Of a DNA stretch of 53,733 nucleotides, positions 18,094-25,625 are shown in pieces (position 1 is the first letter of the stretch; each line of letters begins with the position of its first letter). Below the pieces are notes generated by a model, which was not told where the DNA came from, did not search any database, and was given only the letters and a program-made list of their open reading frames with translations. A program made the position numbers and the translations under genes. Source of the stretch: Deltaproteobacteria bacterium (GTDB lineage Bacteria > Desulfobacterota > DSM-4660 > Desulfatiglandales > Desulfatiglandaceae); the NCBI GenBank assembly GCA_019307945.1, contig JAFDIS010000015.1, forward strand, positions 1-53,733, read 5' to 3'.

Positions 18094-19269
18094 GTGAGAA
18101 TCACGTTACACAAATACATCTTCCAGGAAATCTGGCCCACCTTTCTGGCGAGCCTCTTCATTTCCGTCTTCATCATCGTGGCCACCAAGATGCTCTCCAT
18201 CATGGAATTGCTTGTGAACCAGGGGGGGGAACCAATTCACGTGGCGAGCATGATCCTTTTTTTGCTGCCCGACATCCTGTCATTCGCCTTTCCGGCGGCC
18301 AGCCTCATGGCGGTGGTCATTGCTTTCTTGAGGCTATCGGCAGACAATGAACTGATCGCCCTCAAGGCCTGCGGGATCAGTTTGTACCAGTTGCTTCCCA
18401 CGGTGGTGATCCTTTCTCTTGCAGGGTTCCTGGTCTCTCTGATGGTGAGTGTTGTGGCCATACCCTGGGGGAACCGTTCATTCCGGGACTTGGTCTTCCA
18501 GATGGCCGAATCCAAGACCGACCTGGGGATAAAAGAGCGCGTATTCTGTGAGCCCTTTGATGACGTGGTCTTTTATGTGGGTGGATTTTCGGGGCGCGAG
18601 AGGGTGATGAGGGACGTTTTCGTGGTGGATCGCAGGGATGAGACCGTGTCCAACACGATCGTTGCCGGCGAAGGCAGGGTGTTCGTAAACCCTGAAGCGC
18701 GCCTCATCACGATCCGTTTCAGGGACGGGACTATTTTTGTGGTGGAAAAGGGGCTTGCTTCCGCCCGGACCATCCGGTTCAAGACATACGATCTGAATAT
18801 CGGTTTGAAAGACATCATGGCCGCGCTTGCTTCCCGGAAACGAAAACCAAAGGAACTGACCGTCTCCGAACTGGTGGAGCGGCTGGAGAAGCTTCGGCCG
18901 GAGGAAGAAAAATATAACGATGTCCTCATAGAACTCCTGGGGAAATTCACCTTGCCCGTGGGTGTTTTTCTTATGGGCATCATCGGCGTGCCCCTGGGGG
19001 CCCAGTTGAAGACCCAGGGCCGCACGGCGGGCATTGGTGTGAGCCTGGCGGTTTTTCTCCTCTACTACATCTGCCTGGCCGCGACAAAAAGCCTTTGTGA
19101 GAGTGGTGTGCTGTCCCCGAAGATCGGCCTTTGGATGCCCGACCTGATCCTCGCTTCGGCATGCGTGTATCTGTTCAGGCGTGTGGCCAGGGAACAAGGG
19201 ATCATCCCCGGGTCATTCTTCAAGGGCGGCCCATGGGGGCTTCCCCCTTCCGCGGGGGCCAAGGCATGA
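18094..19269 (+). CDS. lptF: LptF/LptG-family permease of the LPS transporter
   Basis: The product (391 residues) has the family layout: membrane segments near residues 15-35, 55-80 and 95-125, a periplasmic beta-jellyroll of about 140 residues (AGEGRVFVNPEARLITIRF), and three C-terminal segments starting at LPVGVFLMGIIGVPLGAQ. The N-terminal motif RITLHKYIFQEIWPTFL is typical. With LptB and LptC it extracts LPS from the inner membrane and sends it across the periplasm. It resembles LptF more than LptG, but the two are hard to separate by eye, and no second permease lies next to it. The start is GTG 18094. It overlaps the following WecA-type gene by four bases (ATGA). Confidence 0.9.
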   Translation: MRITLHKYIFQEIWPTFLASLFISVFIIVATKMLSIMELLVNQGGEPIHVASMILFLLPDILSFAFPAASLMAVVIAFLRLSADNELIALKACGISLYQLLPTVVILSLAGFLVSLMVSVVAIPWGNRSFRDLVFQMAESKTDLGIKERVFCEPFDDVVFYVGGFSGRERVMRDVFVVDRRDETVSNTIVAGEGRVFVNPEARLITIRFRDGTIFVVEKGLASARTIRFKTYDLNIGLKDIMAALASRKRKPKELTVSELVERLEKLRPEEEKYNDVLIELLGKFTLPVGVFLMGIIGVPLGAQLKTQGRTAGIGVSLAVFLLYYICLAATKSLCESGVLSPKIGLWMPDLILASACVYLFRRVAREQGIIPGSFFKGGPWGLPPSAGAKA

Positions 19270-21104
19270 AAAACTCCTTCCTTTTCCTTTATCTGGGACC
19301 CCTGGGGGCAAGTTTCCTCCTCTGCCTGTTGCTGACCCCGCTTGTACGCCGCTATGCCCGGGCCACGGGACGGGTAGCGGTGCCCAGGGAGGATCGCTGG
19401 CACCGGAAGGAGACGGCTCTGCTGGGCGGTGTCGCCATATTTGTTTCAATGGCGTTTGTATGGATCGTGGGGACGCTCGCGGGCGGCTGGACCGCCCTGG
19501 GCAGACCCTACCTGGTGGTGATGGCGTGCGCTTCGGCCGTGTTCTTGCTGGGTCTGGTTGACGACCTGGTCAACATGGACCCCCAGCACAAGCTTGCGGG
19601 CCAGATCGTCATCGCCAGCGTGCTGCTCTTCTTCGGATATCGCCTGCCCTGGACCCAGTCCAACACGGTAAACCTTTTTTTGTCCATCCTTTGGGTCGTG
19701 GGCATCACAAACGCCTTCAATCTCCTGGACAACATGGACGGCTTGGCCGCGGGGATCGCCATGATCGCGGGCGTGTTCCTGCTCCTCTTTCATTTCCTGA
19801 ACCCCGGACAAAGCGGTTTCTCGCCCGGAAAGCTCCTCATTCTCTCTTCCTACGTGGGATCCCTGCTGGGCTTCCTGGTCTACAATTTCAATCCTGCGAG
19901 CATATTCATGGGAGACGGGGGGAGTCTTTTTATCGGGTTCGTGCTGGCCTGCCTAACCATCATGCAGGGCCCCGCTCAAGCGCCTCCCAAAGGCTTTGTC
20001 CACCTGCTTTCTATCATTGCCATCCCTATCCTGATCCTTTTCATTCCAATCCTGGACACGGGGTTCGTGAGTTTCATGAGAAAACTGTTCCGGCGGCCTA
20101 TTTCCCAGGGGGGGCGGGATCACTCCTCCCACCGGCTGGTGGCCATCGGCCTGTCCGAAAAACGGGCGGTCCTGGTCCTGTGGGGCTTTGCGGCGGTGAG
20201 CGGGCTGATGGCCCTGGCAATGGGGTATCTGGCAAGCGGAGTCAGCATTGTACTGGTGGTGTGCTATCTCCTTTTCGTGCTTTTTTTCTGGGTCTACCTG
20301 GGAAAGGTCAAGGTGTATAGCGGGGAATCGGTCCTGAGGGGCGGCGGTACCGGGCGGATCACACCCCTGCTCATCGAGGTGACCTACAGGCGACGACTAC
20401 TTGAAGTCCTCCTGGACCTGGTCCTGATAACAGTGGCCTACTATACGGCCTATCTGCTTCGATTCGAGGGTCAACTGGGCGGAAATTTTGATTTTTTCCT
20501 GAAATCCCTCCCCGTGGTGATCGCCTGCCAGATTTTTTGTATGTATATAATGGGCATCTATCGGGGCGTGTGGGAGAGTGCGGGTGTCTCGGATCTGTGG
20601 GGATACGTCAAGGCGGTTACCGCCGGGACGGTACTTGCCATCCTGCTCATCCTTTTCCTTTACCGGTTCGTGAGTTTTTCCAGGGCGGTCTTCGTGATCC
20701 ATTGGTTTTTTCTCCTGATCCTGATCGCCCTTTCGCGTTTTTCCTTCCGTTTCATAGACGAGGGTCTACAGCGCGGGAGGCGGGGCGGTAGGAGAACCCT
20801 GATTTACGGCGCGGGGATAGGGGGACAGATGGCCCAGAGGGAATTGGACACGAACCGAAACCTGGACCTTCGGCTTGTGGGGTTCATCGATGACAACCGT
20901 GATCTTCACGGAAGAAAAGTCAAGGGATATCCGGTCCTTGGTGGAGGAGAACAACTGGAAGGCCTTTTGAAGAAGCACGGTATCGAGGAGGTCATCATCT
21001 CTTTTCGCGATCACGGTCCGGAAAAGAAAAAGGAACTGGAGACCCTTTTGCAGTCAAAAGGGATCGAGGTTCGGGTCAGGCTCATGCGCCTGGTCATCAG
21101 TTGA
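19266..21104 (+). CDS. WecA/MraY-type sugar-1-phosphate transferase fused to the N-terminal part of a CapD-like protein
   Basis: The start is ATG 19266, overlapping the lptF stop as ATGA, giving 612 residues. Residues 1-370 form a polyprenyl-phosphate sugar-1-phosphate transferase with about ten membrane segments and the family motifs GLVDDLVNMDP near 97, NAFNLLDNMDGLAAG near 150, FNPASIFMGDGGSLF near 214, and a His-rich RDHSSHRL loop near 284. It would start glycan synthesis on undecaprenyl phosphate. Residues 372-612 look like the front of CapD/WbpM-type proteins: about four membrane segments (LLEVLLDLVLITVAYYTAY), then a Rossmann domain with RTLIYGAGIGGQMAQREL and LRLVGFIDDN. The protein stops there, without the catalytic dehydratase (SDR) domain of CapD. 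The second half may therefore sense or bind a nucleotide rather than make a sugar. Confidence 0.9.
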   Translation: MKNSFLFLYLGPLGASFLLCLLLTPLVRRYARATGRVAVPREDRWHRKETALLGGVAIFVSMAFVWIVGTLAGGWTALGRPYLVVMACASAVFLLGLVDDLVNMDPQHKLAGQIVIASVLLFFGYRLPWTQSNTVNLFLSILWVVGITNAFNLLDNMDGLAAGIAMIAGVFLLLFHFLNPGQSGFSPGKLLILSSYVGSLLGFLVYNFNPASIFMGDGGSLFIGFVLACLTIMQGPAQAPPKGFVHLLSIIAIPILILFIPILDTGFVSFMRKLFRRPISQGGRDHSSHRLVAIGLSEKRAVLVLWGFAAVSGLMALAMGYLASGVSIVLVVCYLLFVLFFWVYLGKVKVYSGESVLRGGGTGRITPLLIEVTYRRRLLEVLLDLVLITVAYYTAYLLRFEGQLGGNFDFFLKSLPVVIACQIFCMYIMGIYRGVWESAGVSDLWGYVKAVTAGTVLAILLILFLYRFVSFSRAVFVIHWFFLLILIALSRFSFRFIDEGLQRGRRGGRRTLIYGAGIGGQMAQRELDTNRNLDLRLVGFIDDNRDLHGRKVKGYPVLGGGEQLEGLLKKHGIEEVIISFRDHGPEKKKELETLLQSKGIEVRVRLMRLVIS

Positions 21105-21172
21105 CAACGGCCGGGATGCCGAACGGGGCCCGGTCCGCGGAGATGCGGTGAGTTTCCCCGGGGCTTTTGCCG

Positions 21173-21202
21173 TTGAAATTACTTGACGTTTTGGGCTATA
21201 AG
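21173..21202 (+). promoter_or_regulatory. Candidate sigma-70-type promoter of the acyl-CoA dehydrogenase gene
   Basis: TTGAAA at 21173-21178 and TATAAG at 21197-21202 (five of six matches each) are 18 bases apart. They lie about 90 bp before the gene at 21292. The short AT-richer patch stands out in the GC-rich gap. Confidence 0.55.
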
Positions 21203-21291
21203 GGCGTGGGTGTTGAAGTGGGTTTGTCCCGGAGGGCAGGCGACGTTGTCAGGTAGAGTTATCATCCCAAACAGTCGAGAGGTAGGTTGTA

Positions 21292-22443
21292 ATGGATTTC
21301 AGCCTTAGCATGGAGCAGGAAATACTCAGAAATTCCGTTCGCCAGTTCGCGGAGAACGAGATCAGGCCCGTGGCCCGGGAACTGGATGAAAAAGAGGTCT
21401 TTTCGTACGAGACCATGGCCAAGATGGCGGAGATCGGGCTTTTCGGCATGTTCGTCCCGGAAAAATACGGCGGGCAGGGCATGGACTATCTCTCCTATAT
21501 TATCGCCACGGAGGAGATCGCCCGGGTGGACGGCTCTCACGCGGCCACGGTGGCTGCCGGGAACAGTTTGGGGATAGGTCCCATCTATTATTTCGGGGAC
21601 GAGGAACAGAAACGGAAATACCTGCCCAAACTCTGCAGCGGGGAGGCTCTGTGGGGATTCGGCCTCACCGAGCCCAACGCGGGGTCGGATGCGAGCAATT
21701 CCAAGACCACTGCGGTGAAAGAAGGTGATGACTGGGTCATTAATGGCAGCAAGATCTTTATCACCAACGCCTCGACCCGCATCAGCGCCGGCGTCACGGC
21801 CCTTTGCAGGACCGGAACGCGGGACGACGGCCGCCCGGAGCTCTCATGTATCCTCATCGAGACCGGCACCCCCGGCTATGAGGCCAGGGAGATGCACGGA
21901 AAGATGATGTGGCGCGCCTCCAACACGAGCGAACTTTATTTCGAGGACTGCAGGGTACCGGCGGAGAATATGCTGGGACCCCGGGGGCATGGGTTTTATC
22001 AAATGATGCAGACCCTGGACGGGGGCCGCCTTTCCATAGGGGCCATGGGTCTCGGGGGCGCGCAGGGCTGTTACGAGATGGCCCTGAAATACAGCAAGGA
22101 GCGTGTGCAGTTCGGAAAGCCCATCGCCAATTTCCAGGTCAACGCCTTCAAGCTCGCAGATATGGCCATGGAGATCGAATGCGCACGCCTCCTGCTCTAC
22201 AAGGCCTGCTGGCTCCGGGACAACGATAAGCCCTTTTCCAAGGAAGCGGCAATGGCTAAACTCCATTGCTCCGAGGTCATGTATCGCTGCGCCAACCACG
22301 CGGTCCAGCTCCACGGAGGGTACGGTCTCATGAAGGAGTACGACGTGGAGCGCTTCTACAGGGATCAAAAACTCCTGGAAATCGGGGAAGGGACTTCCGA
22401 GGTTCAGCGTCTAGTGATTTCCCGGCTCATCGGCGCGGTCTAA
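21292..22443 (+). CDS. Acyl-CoA dehydrogenase, butyryl-CoA-dehydrogenase-like
   Basis: This 383-residue flavoprotein is a standard-length acyl-CoA dehydrogenase that oxidises an acyl-CoA to the enoyl-CoA and passes electrons to an electron-transfer flavoprotein. The N-terminal helical domain begins FSLSMEQEILRNSVRQFAENEI. The middle beta-domain holds GFGLTEPNAGSDAS and WVINGSKIFITNA, the two FAD/substrate signatures. The C-terminal helices carry QLHGGYGLMKEYDVERFYRD and LLEIGEGTSEVQRLV, with the catalytic Glu at the position used by short-chain enzymes (EGT). The start ATG at 21292 follows GAGAGGTAGG. It stands alone, with no ETF genes beside it. Chain-length preference cannot be read with certainty. 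Confidence 0.95.
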   Translation: MDFSLSMEQEILRNSVRQFAENEIRPVARELDEKEVFSYETMAKMAEIGLFGMFVPEKYGGQGMDYLSYIIATEEIARVDGSHAATVAAGNSLGIGPIYYFGDEEQKRKYLPKLCSGEALWGFGLTEPNAGSDASNSKTTAVKEGDDWVINGSKIFITNASTRISAGVTALCRTGTRDDGRPELSCILIETGTPGYEAREMHGKMMWRASNTSELYFEDCRVPAENMLGPRGHGFYQMMQTLDGGRLSIGAMGLGGAQGCYEMALKYSKERVQFGKPIANFQVNAFKLADMAMEIECARLLLYKACWLRDNDKPFSKEAAMAKLHCSEVMYRCANHAVQLHGGYGLMKEYDVERFYRDQKLLEIGEGTSEVQRLVISRLIGAV

Positions 22444-22474
22444 GCCCCGGGGAGGGCCTGGGGCCCTGCAGGTT

Positions 22475-23503
22475 TCATTTCGGGCCGCCCGACGATTTTC
22501 CAAAGACCGCTGTTGCTTCCTGGATCAGGCGATGGGCTTCCCCCATGTGCCGGGGGGAGAAATGAAAAAGCCTGAGGGCCTTGACGGCCGCTTGTGCGGC
22601 GATGAGTCCCGCCTCTCGGGCCGTCAGGTGATATTTGCGCCGTGCCACGTCTTTCTCGCTCTCCAGGAACGGTGCTTCGATAAATAGCACGTCCGAATTC
22701 TTCGCGAGTGCTACGATCTTTTCCCGGTTTTCACGAGTCCCGACAACATCGGTGACGTAGCAGACCTTCAGGCCCGGGGAGATCCTGGCGATTTTTTCCG
22801 AAAGGCGCCCCAAGGGAAACACCTTTTCCCATGAAGGGATCCCGCCCCTTTCACGGGTGACCGTGAAAGGGCTCTCGGGGTCCCTTTTCTCATACAGGGC
22901 CGCCTTGAACCGGGTGAGCCAGGGCCCCACCGGGAGGTCCAGGTCCGCGAGACCTTGCTTGAGGATATTGACGTGGAAATTTTCCTCGAGGCAGAGCCCC
23001 AGGCACGGGATCCGGTGATCCAGGACCGCGCATCGAACGGAAAACCCGGGTTCCTGCAGCAGGACTCCGTTGAAGTCCCTTTCCGATAATGTGCCGGGAT
23101 CCAGAGCGAACCCGTTTTTGCAAGGGTAGGTGCGGGTGAGGATTTTTTCTTCTCTGACTTCGTGAACCACGAGTTCCAGGTTCGCCTGGAACTCGTGGAC
23201 CAGATTCCACGTGTACCCGGCCAGCTTGCCTTCCACCCGGCGATGAAAATCGGCGGGGCCGAAAATGTGCAACCGTCTCTCGCGACCCAGAAAGATTCGC
23301 AGAAGAAGATCAAACCCCACGAAATGATCCATGTGGGTGTGGGTGACGAAGGCATGGCTGATCTTCAGGATCTCCCGGGGCGGTAGCGGCCCCAGATCCC
23401 CCAGATCGAACTGCAGAGCCCGTTTCCGGAACCGAAAGGGGATGAAAAGACCGGGGTCTGCGAAGGGATCATTGACCAGCCTGGGAAGGAATGAGGGTTT
23501 CAT
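22475..23503 (-). CDS. Metallo-beta-lactamase-fold hydrolase, RNase Z-like
   Basis: The start chosen is the ATG at 23501-23503 (MKPSFLPRLVND), which has GGAAG upstream; this gives 342 residues. The zinc-binding motif HTHMDHF lies near residue 75, followed by FDLLLRIFLGRERRLHIFGP, which resembles the RNase Z/ElaC pattern. Further metal ligands are likely in CYVTDVVG and FHFSPRH, near residues 255 and 325. RNase Z removes 3' trailers of tRNA, but many proteins with this layout are general phosphodiesterases, and it is longer and more divergent than the 305-residue E. coli ElaC. It is convergent with the acyl-CoA dehydrogenase gene. Confidence 0.87.
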   Translation of the reverse strand: MKPSFLPRLVNDPFADPGLFIPFRFRKRALQFDLGDLGPLPPREILKISHAFVTHTHMDHFVGFDLLLRIFLGRERRLHIFGPADFHRRVEGKLAGYTWNLVHEFQANLELVVHEVREEKILTRTYPCKNGFALDPGTLSERDFNGVLLQEPGFSVRCAVLDHRIPCLGLCLEENFHVNILKQGLADLDLPVGPWLTRFKAALYEKRDPESPFTVTRERGGIPSWEKVFPLGRLSEKIARISPGLKVCYVTDVVGTRENREKIVALAKNSDVLFIEAPFLESEKDVARRKYHLTAREAGLIAAQAAVKALRLFHFSPRHMGEAHRLIQEATAVFGKSSGGPK

Positions 23504-23578
23504 GGGACTTCCAGCCTTTACGATCCGCCGTGCCCCCGCCCGGAGGAGGCATGGGATCCGATGGGGGTGATTTGACAT

Positions 23579-23607
23579 CCTTTAGCAAATATGAGATGTT
23601 TTGCCAA
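23579..23607 (-). promoter_or_regulatory. Weak candidate promoter of the RNase Z-like gene
   Basis: Read on the minus strand, TTGGCA (23602-23607) and TAAAGG (23579-23584) are 17 bases apart in an AT-richer patch about 80 bp before the start. The -35 matches five of six bases and the -10 only three. Confidence 0.3.
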
Positions 23608-23921
23608 TATTTTGGGGAACGGCGTATTGAGTCCTCGAGGCCTTTGAAAGACGCCTCCTGTTACCCGGTTCCAGCCTTCGCCTGAGGCCATGAGGGGACA
23701 GACGGGGGCCTCCTGGGGATCGGGATTTGCCGACACGCTCAGATTTTCATTTTCGAAACATCCGAAGTATTACCGCGGTTGGAATCTTCGTGTTCCCTCG
23801 GTGGAAATCCGGGATTTTCGACTCGAATGTAAACAGAATTGAACGTTTTTCAAAGGTCTCTCCGTGTCCCGGCGGGACCTAAATGGAGAGGCGGGCTGAG
23901 CGGTCTGACGCGAGGAAGTCC

Positions 23922-24278
23922 ATGAAACTGAACAAGGGGCGGATCGTGCAGAGGGTTAGGGAAACGGTCCGTTTGAAAAGGCGAAAGAAGAGCCGGCAGC
24001 AGTATCTGTTTCCCGAGATGGACTGCGAGTTTTTGAGCCGCAGGAGAACCTCCCAGATCGTGGACACCCTTTTTGAAATTCTGAAAGACGCCTTGACTCG
24101 CGGTGAAGATGTCATGATCCGTGGGTTTGGTAAATTTCAGGTGAAGTTTCGTTGGGCCAGGACCTGGATGAACCCAAGGACCGGCGAAAAGATCATCCTC
24201 CCGTCCAGAAGGAGTGTCACTTTCAAGGCATCTCCGGTGCTCCGGCGGAAATTGAACCCCCCCCCCGGACCCACATGA
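23922..24278 (+). CDS. HU/IHF-family DNA-binding protein with an N-terminal insertion
   Basis: ATG 23922 is preceded by GAGGAAG, so I prefer it to the in-frame ATG at 23883; the product has 118 residues. The core matches IHF-alpha: IVDTLFEILKDALTRGEDVMIRGFGKF, then the DNA-contact arm MNPRTGEKI and the end RRSVTFKASPVLRRKLN. These proteins dimerise and bend DNA. The first helix region is unusual: between RVRETV and LSRRRTSQIV lies a basic stretch of about 20 residues (RLKRRKKSRQQYLFPEM) that ordinary HU/IHF proteins do not have. It stands alone and divergent from the RNase Z-like gene, with a 340-bp gap before it. It may be a specialised paralogue rather than the main IHF subunit. Confidence 0.88.
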   Translation: MKLNKGRIVQRVRETVRLKRRKKSRQQYLFPEMDCEFLSRRRTSQIVDTLFEILKDALTRGEDVMIRGFGKFQVKFRWARTWMNPRTGEKIILPSRRSVTFKASPVLRRKLNPPPGPT

Positions 24279-24388
24279 GAATTCAACCTAAGACCACCGT
24301 CCGTCCAAGGCTCCATCCACACAACGGTCCTCCTGCCTTTGTTCCTCAAGAGTAGTTTTCCGCGAAAAGTCCTCAGGCCTTCCGAAAT

Positions 24389-25315
24389 CTAGCCCCGTGC
24401 TACCCTGGGAGCGCCCAGCAGGGCGTCTGAAATGAAGTTGACTATCCCCCAGAGGGCGTCCGCGGAAAGGTGCTTTTCCACTGAACGATCGAACAGGACC
24501 GAGATCCGGGGCTCGAACTCCTCGTCCCCGAGCCACAGGAGATAATAGACGGGGATCTTGGGAAAGGGCAAGAAACGAAACGCCGTGTCTGCCAGGTCCA
24601 CCTCCGTTCCACCCAGCTCCAGGGCGGCCTTCCTGAATCCTTCGGGATCGTAACCGAAGCGGCGCAGCACGGGCTCCGTCTTCAACGTGTGTGGCCCCTG
24701 AAAAAAGTGGGACTCCTTCAGCTCCTGGGGTGCGGCCAGGCTTCCATCGGGGACGGCGGAGGTGACGTTGAGCAGGTAGACCAGGGTGAGGAGTTCCATC
24801 AGCGGGTGGCGGATCGGATCCCAGCCCGAGGGACCCCTGGTGCGGATTTCGCCCAGCTTCGGGTCCACCAGGACCTCCCGACCCAGCACCCTGAGCAGAA
24901 GCCCTCCCCCCGGCCGGCAGGAAGCGTCAGCGTCCCGGCACACGATGGACGGGTCACGCTTTCGAAGATCTTCCCAGAACTGGCGGGGAACCTTTATTTC
25001 CTGGCCCGAGGGCGTCTTTTCCGTCAATGGATTCTCCTTCCGTCTTCTTTCCTGCATTTTGAGATACGCCTCGCTGAAGGGGTAGGGTCCTGAACGGAAG
25101 TTTTCGCAGGGAAAAAGGCCGCAGTCCCTGGAGCAGTACTCCAGACGATTAGTGAAGGCGCAGTCCAGGATGGGACATGGAGCACCCAGCAGCCTCCTCT
25201 GGGCCTCGAGCTTCCGGGCCGCGTGGTCGCTGGTCCCGGGTCCGCAAGTGGAGCATATGCCGCGGGCGTGGAGCCCGCAGGCCCCGCAGTCCACACCGCA
25301 GGCGCCGGTGGGCAT
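24389..25315 (-). CDS. Cysteine-rich DUF3786-type protein
   Basis: The ATG at 25315 has an excellent GGAGGAA site; the longer upstream frame looks non-coding. The product has 308 residues. The first 80 are very rich in cysteines (CGVDCGACGLHARGICSTCG, then PCPILDC, EYCSRDCGLFPCENF), like DUF3795 proteins that probably bind Fe-S clusters or zinc. The remaining part (LMELLTLVYLLNVTSAV, FRKAALELGGTEVDLADTAFRFLPFP, IPVYYLLWLGDEEFEPRISVLFDRSVEKHLSADALW) matches my memory of the DUF3786 family, found mainly in anaerobic deltaproteobacteria and clostridia, sometimes near corrinoid or C1 metabolism genes. No such genes lie nearby here. The function is unknown. Confidence 0.85.
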   Translation of the reverse strand: MPTGACGVDCGACGLHARGICSTCGPGTSDHAARKLEAQRRLLGAPCPILDCAFTNRLEYCSRDCGLFPCENFRSGPYPFSEAYLKMQERRRKENPLTEKTPSGQEIKVPRQFWEDLRKRDPSIVCRDADASCRPGGGLLLRVLGREVLVDPKLGEIRTRGPSGWDPIRHPLMELLTLVYLLNVTSAVPDGSLAAPQELKESHFFQGPHTLKTEPVLRRFGYDPEGFRKAALELGGTEVDLADTAFRFLPFPKIPVYYLLWLGDEEFEPRISVLFDRSVEKHLSADALWGIVNFISDALLGAPRVARG

Positions 25316-25625
25316 CAGTTTCCTCCTTCGGGAGCCGGGTCCGGGAGCCGGCTCTCCGGCTTTCTGCAGATTATCTGGGCCGCGGCACGGAGGGGGCCGG
25401 ATCAAGGGCATCTGACGGCTCCGTTCCCACCACGCCATCCACCTCCCGTGCACATTCAAATCGTTTCCCCGATGGGGACCGCCACAAAAGGGGTTCCCAA
25501 GTTTCGGTCATTCTGCTACGATGCATTCATAGAATGAAGACGCCCGGGGAACGTATGGATTTCCCCTATCATTTGCTGCCTTTTCTGTCAACGATGCGGG
25601 TCACAAAGGACGAAGAACCCCTTCC
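25316..25625. other. Divergent intergenic region, 310 bp
   Basis: This gap lies between the divergent DUF3786 gene and the lytic transglycosylase gene. It must hold promoters for both, but I see no pair of boxes good enough to name. A TAGAAT box near 25530 on the plus strand lacks a matching -35. Confidence 0.4.

Noticed and set aside
21179-21202. TTGACG at 21184 as a -35 box
   Set aside because: It lies only eight bases from TATAAG, too close. TTGAAA at 21173 gives the normal 18-base spacing instead.
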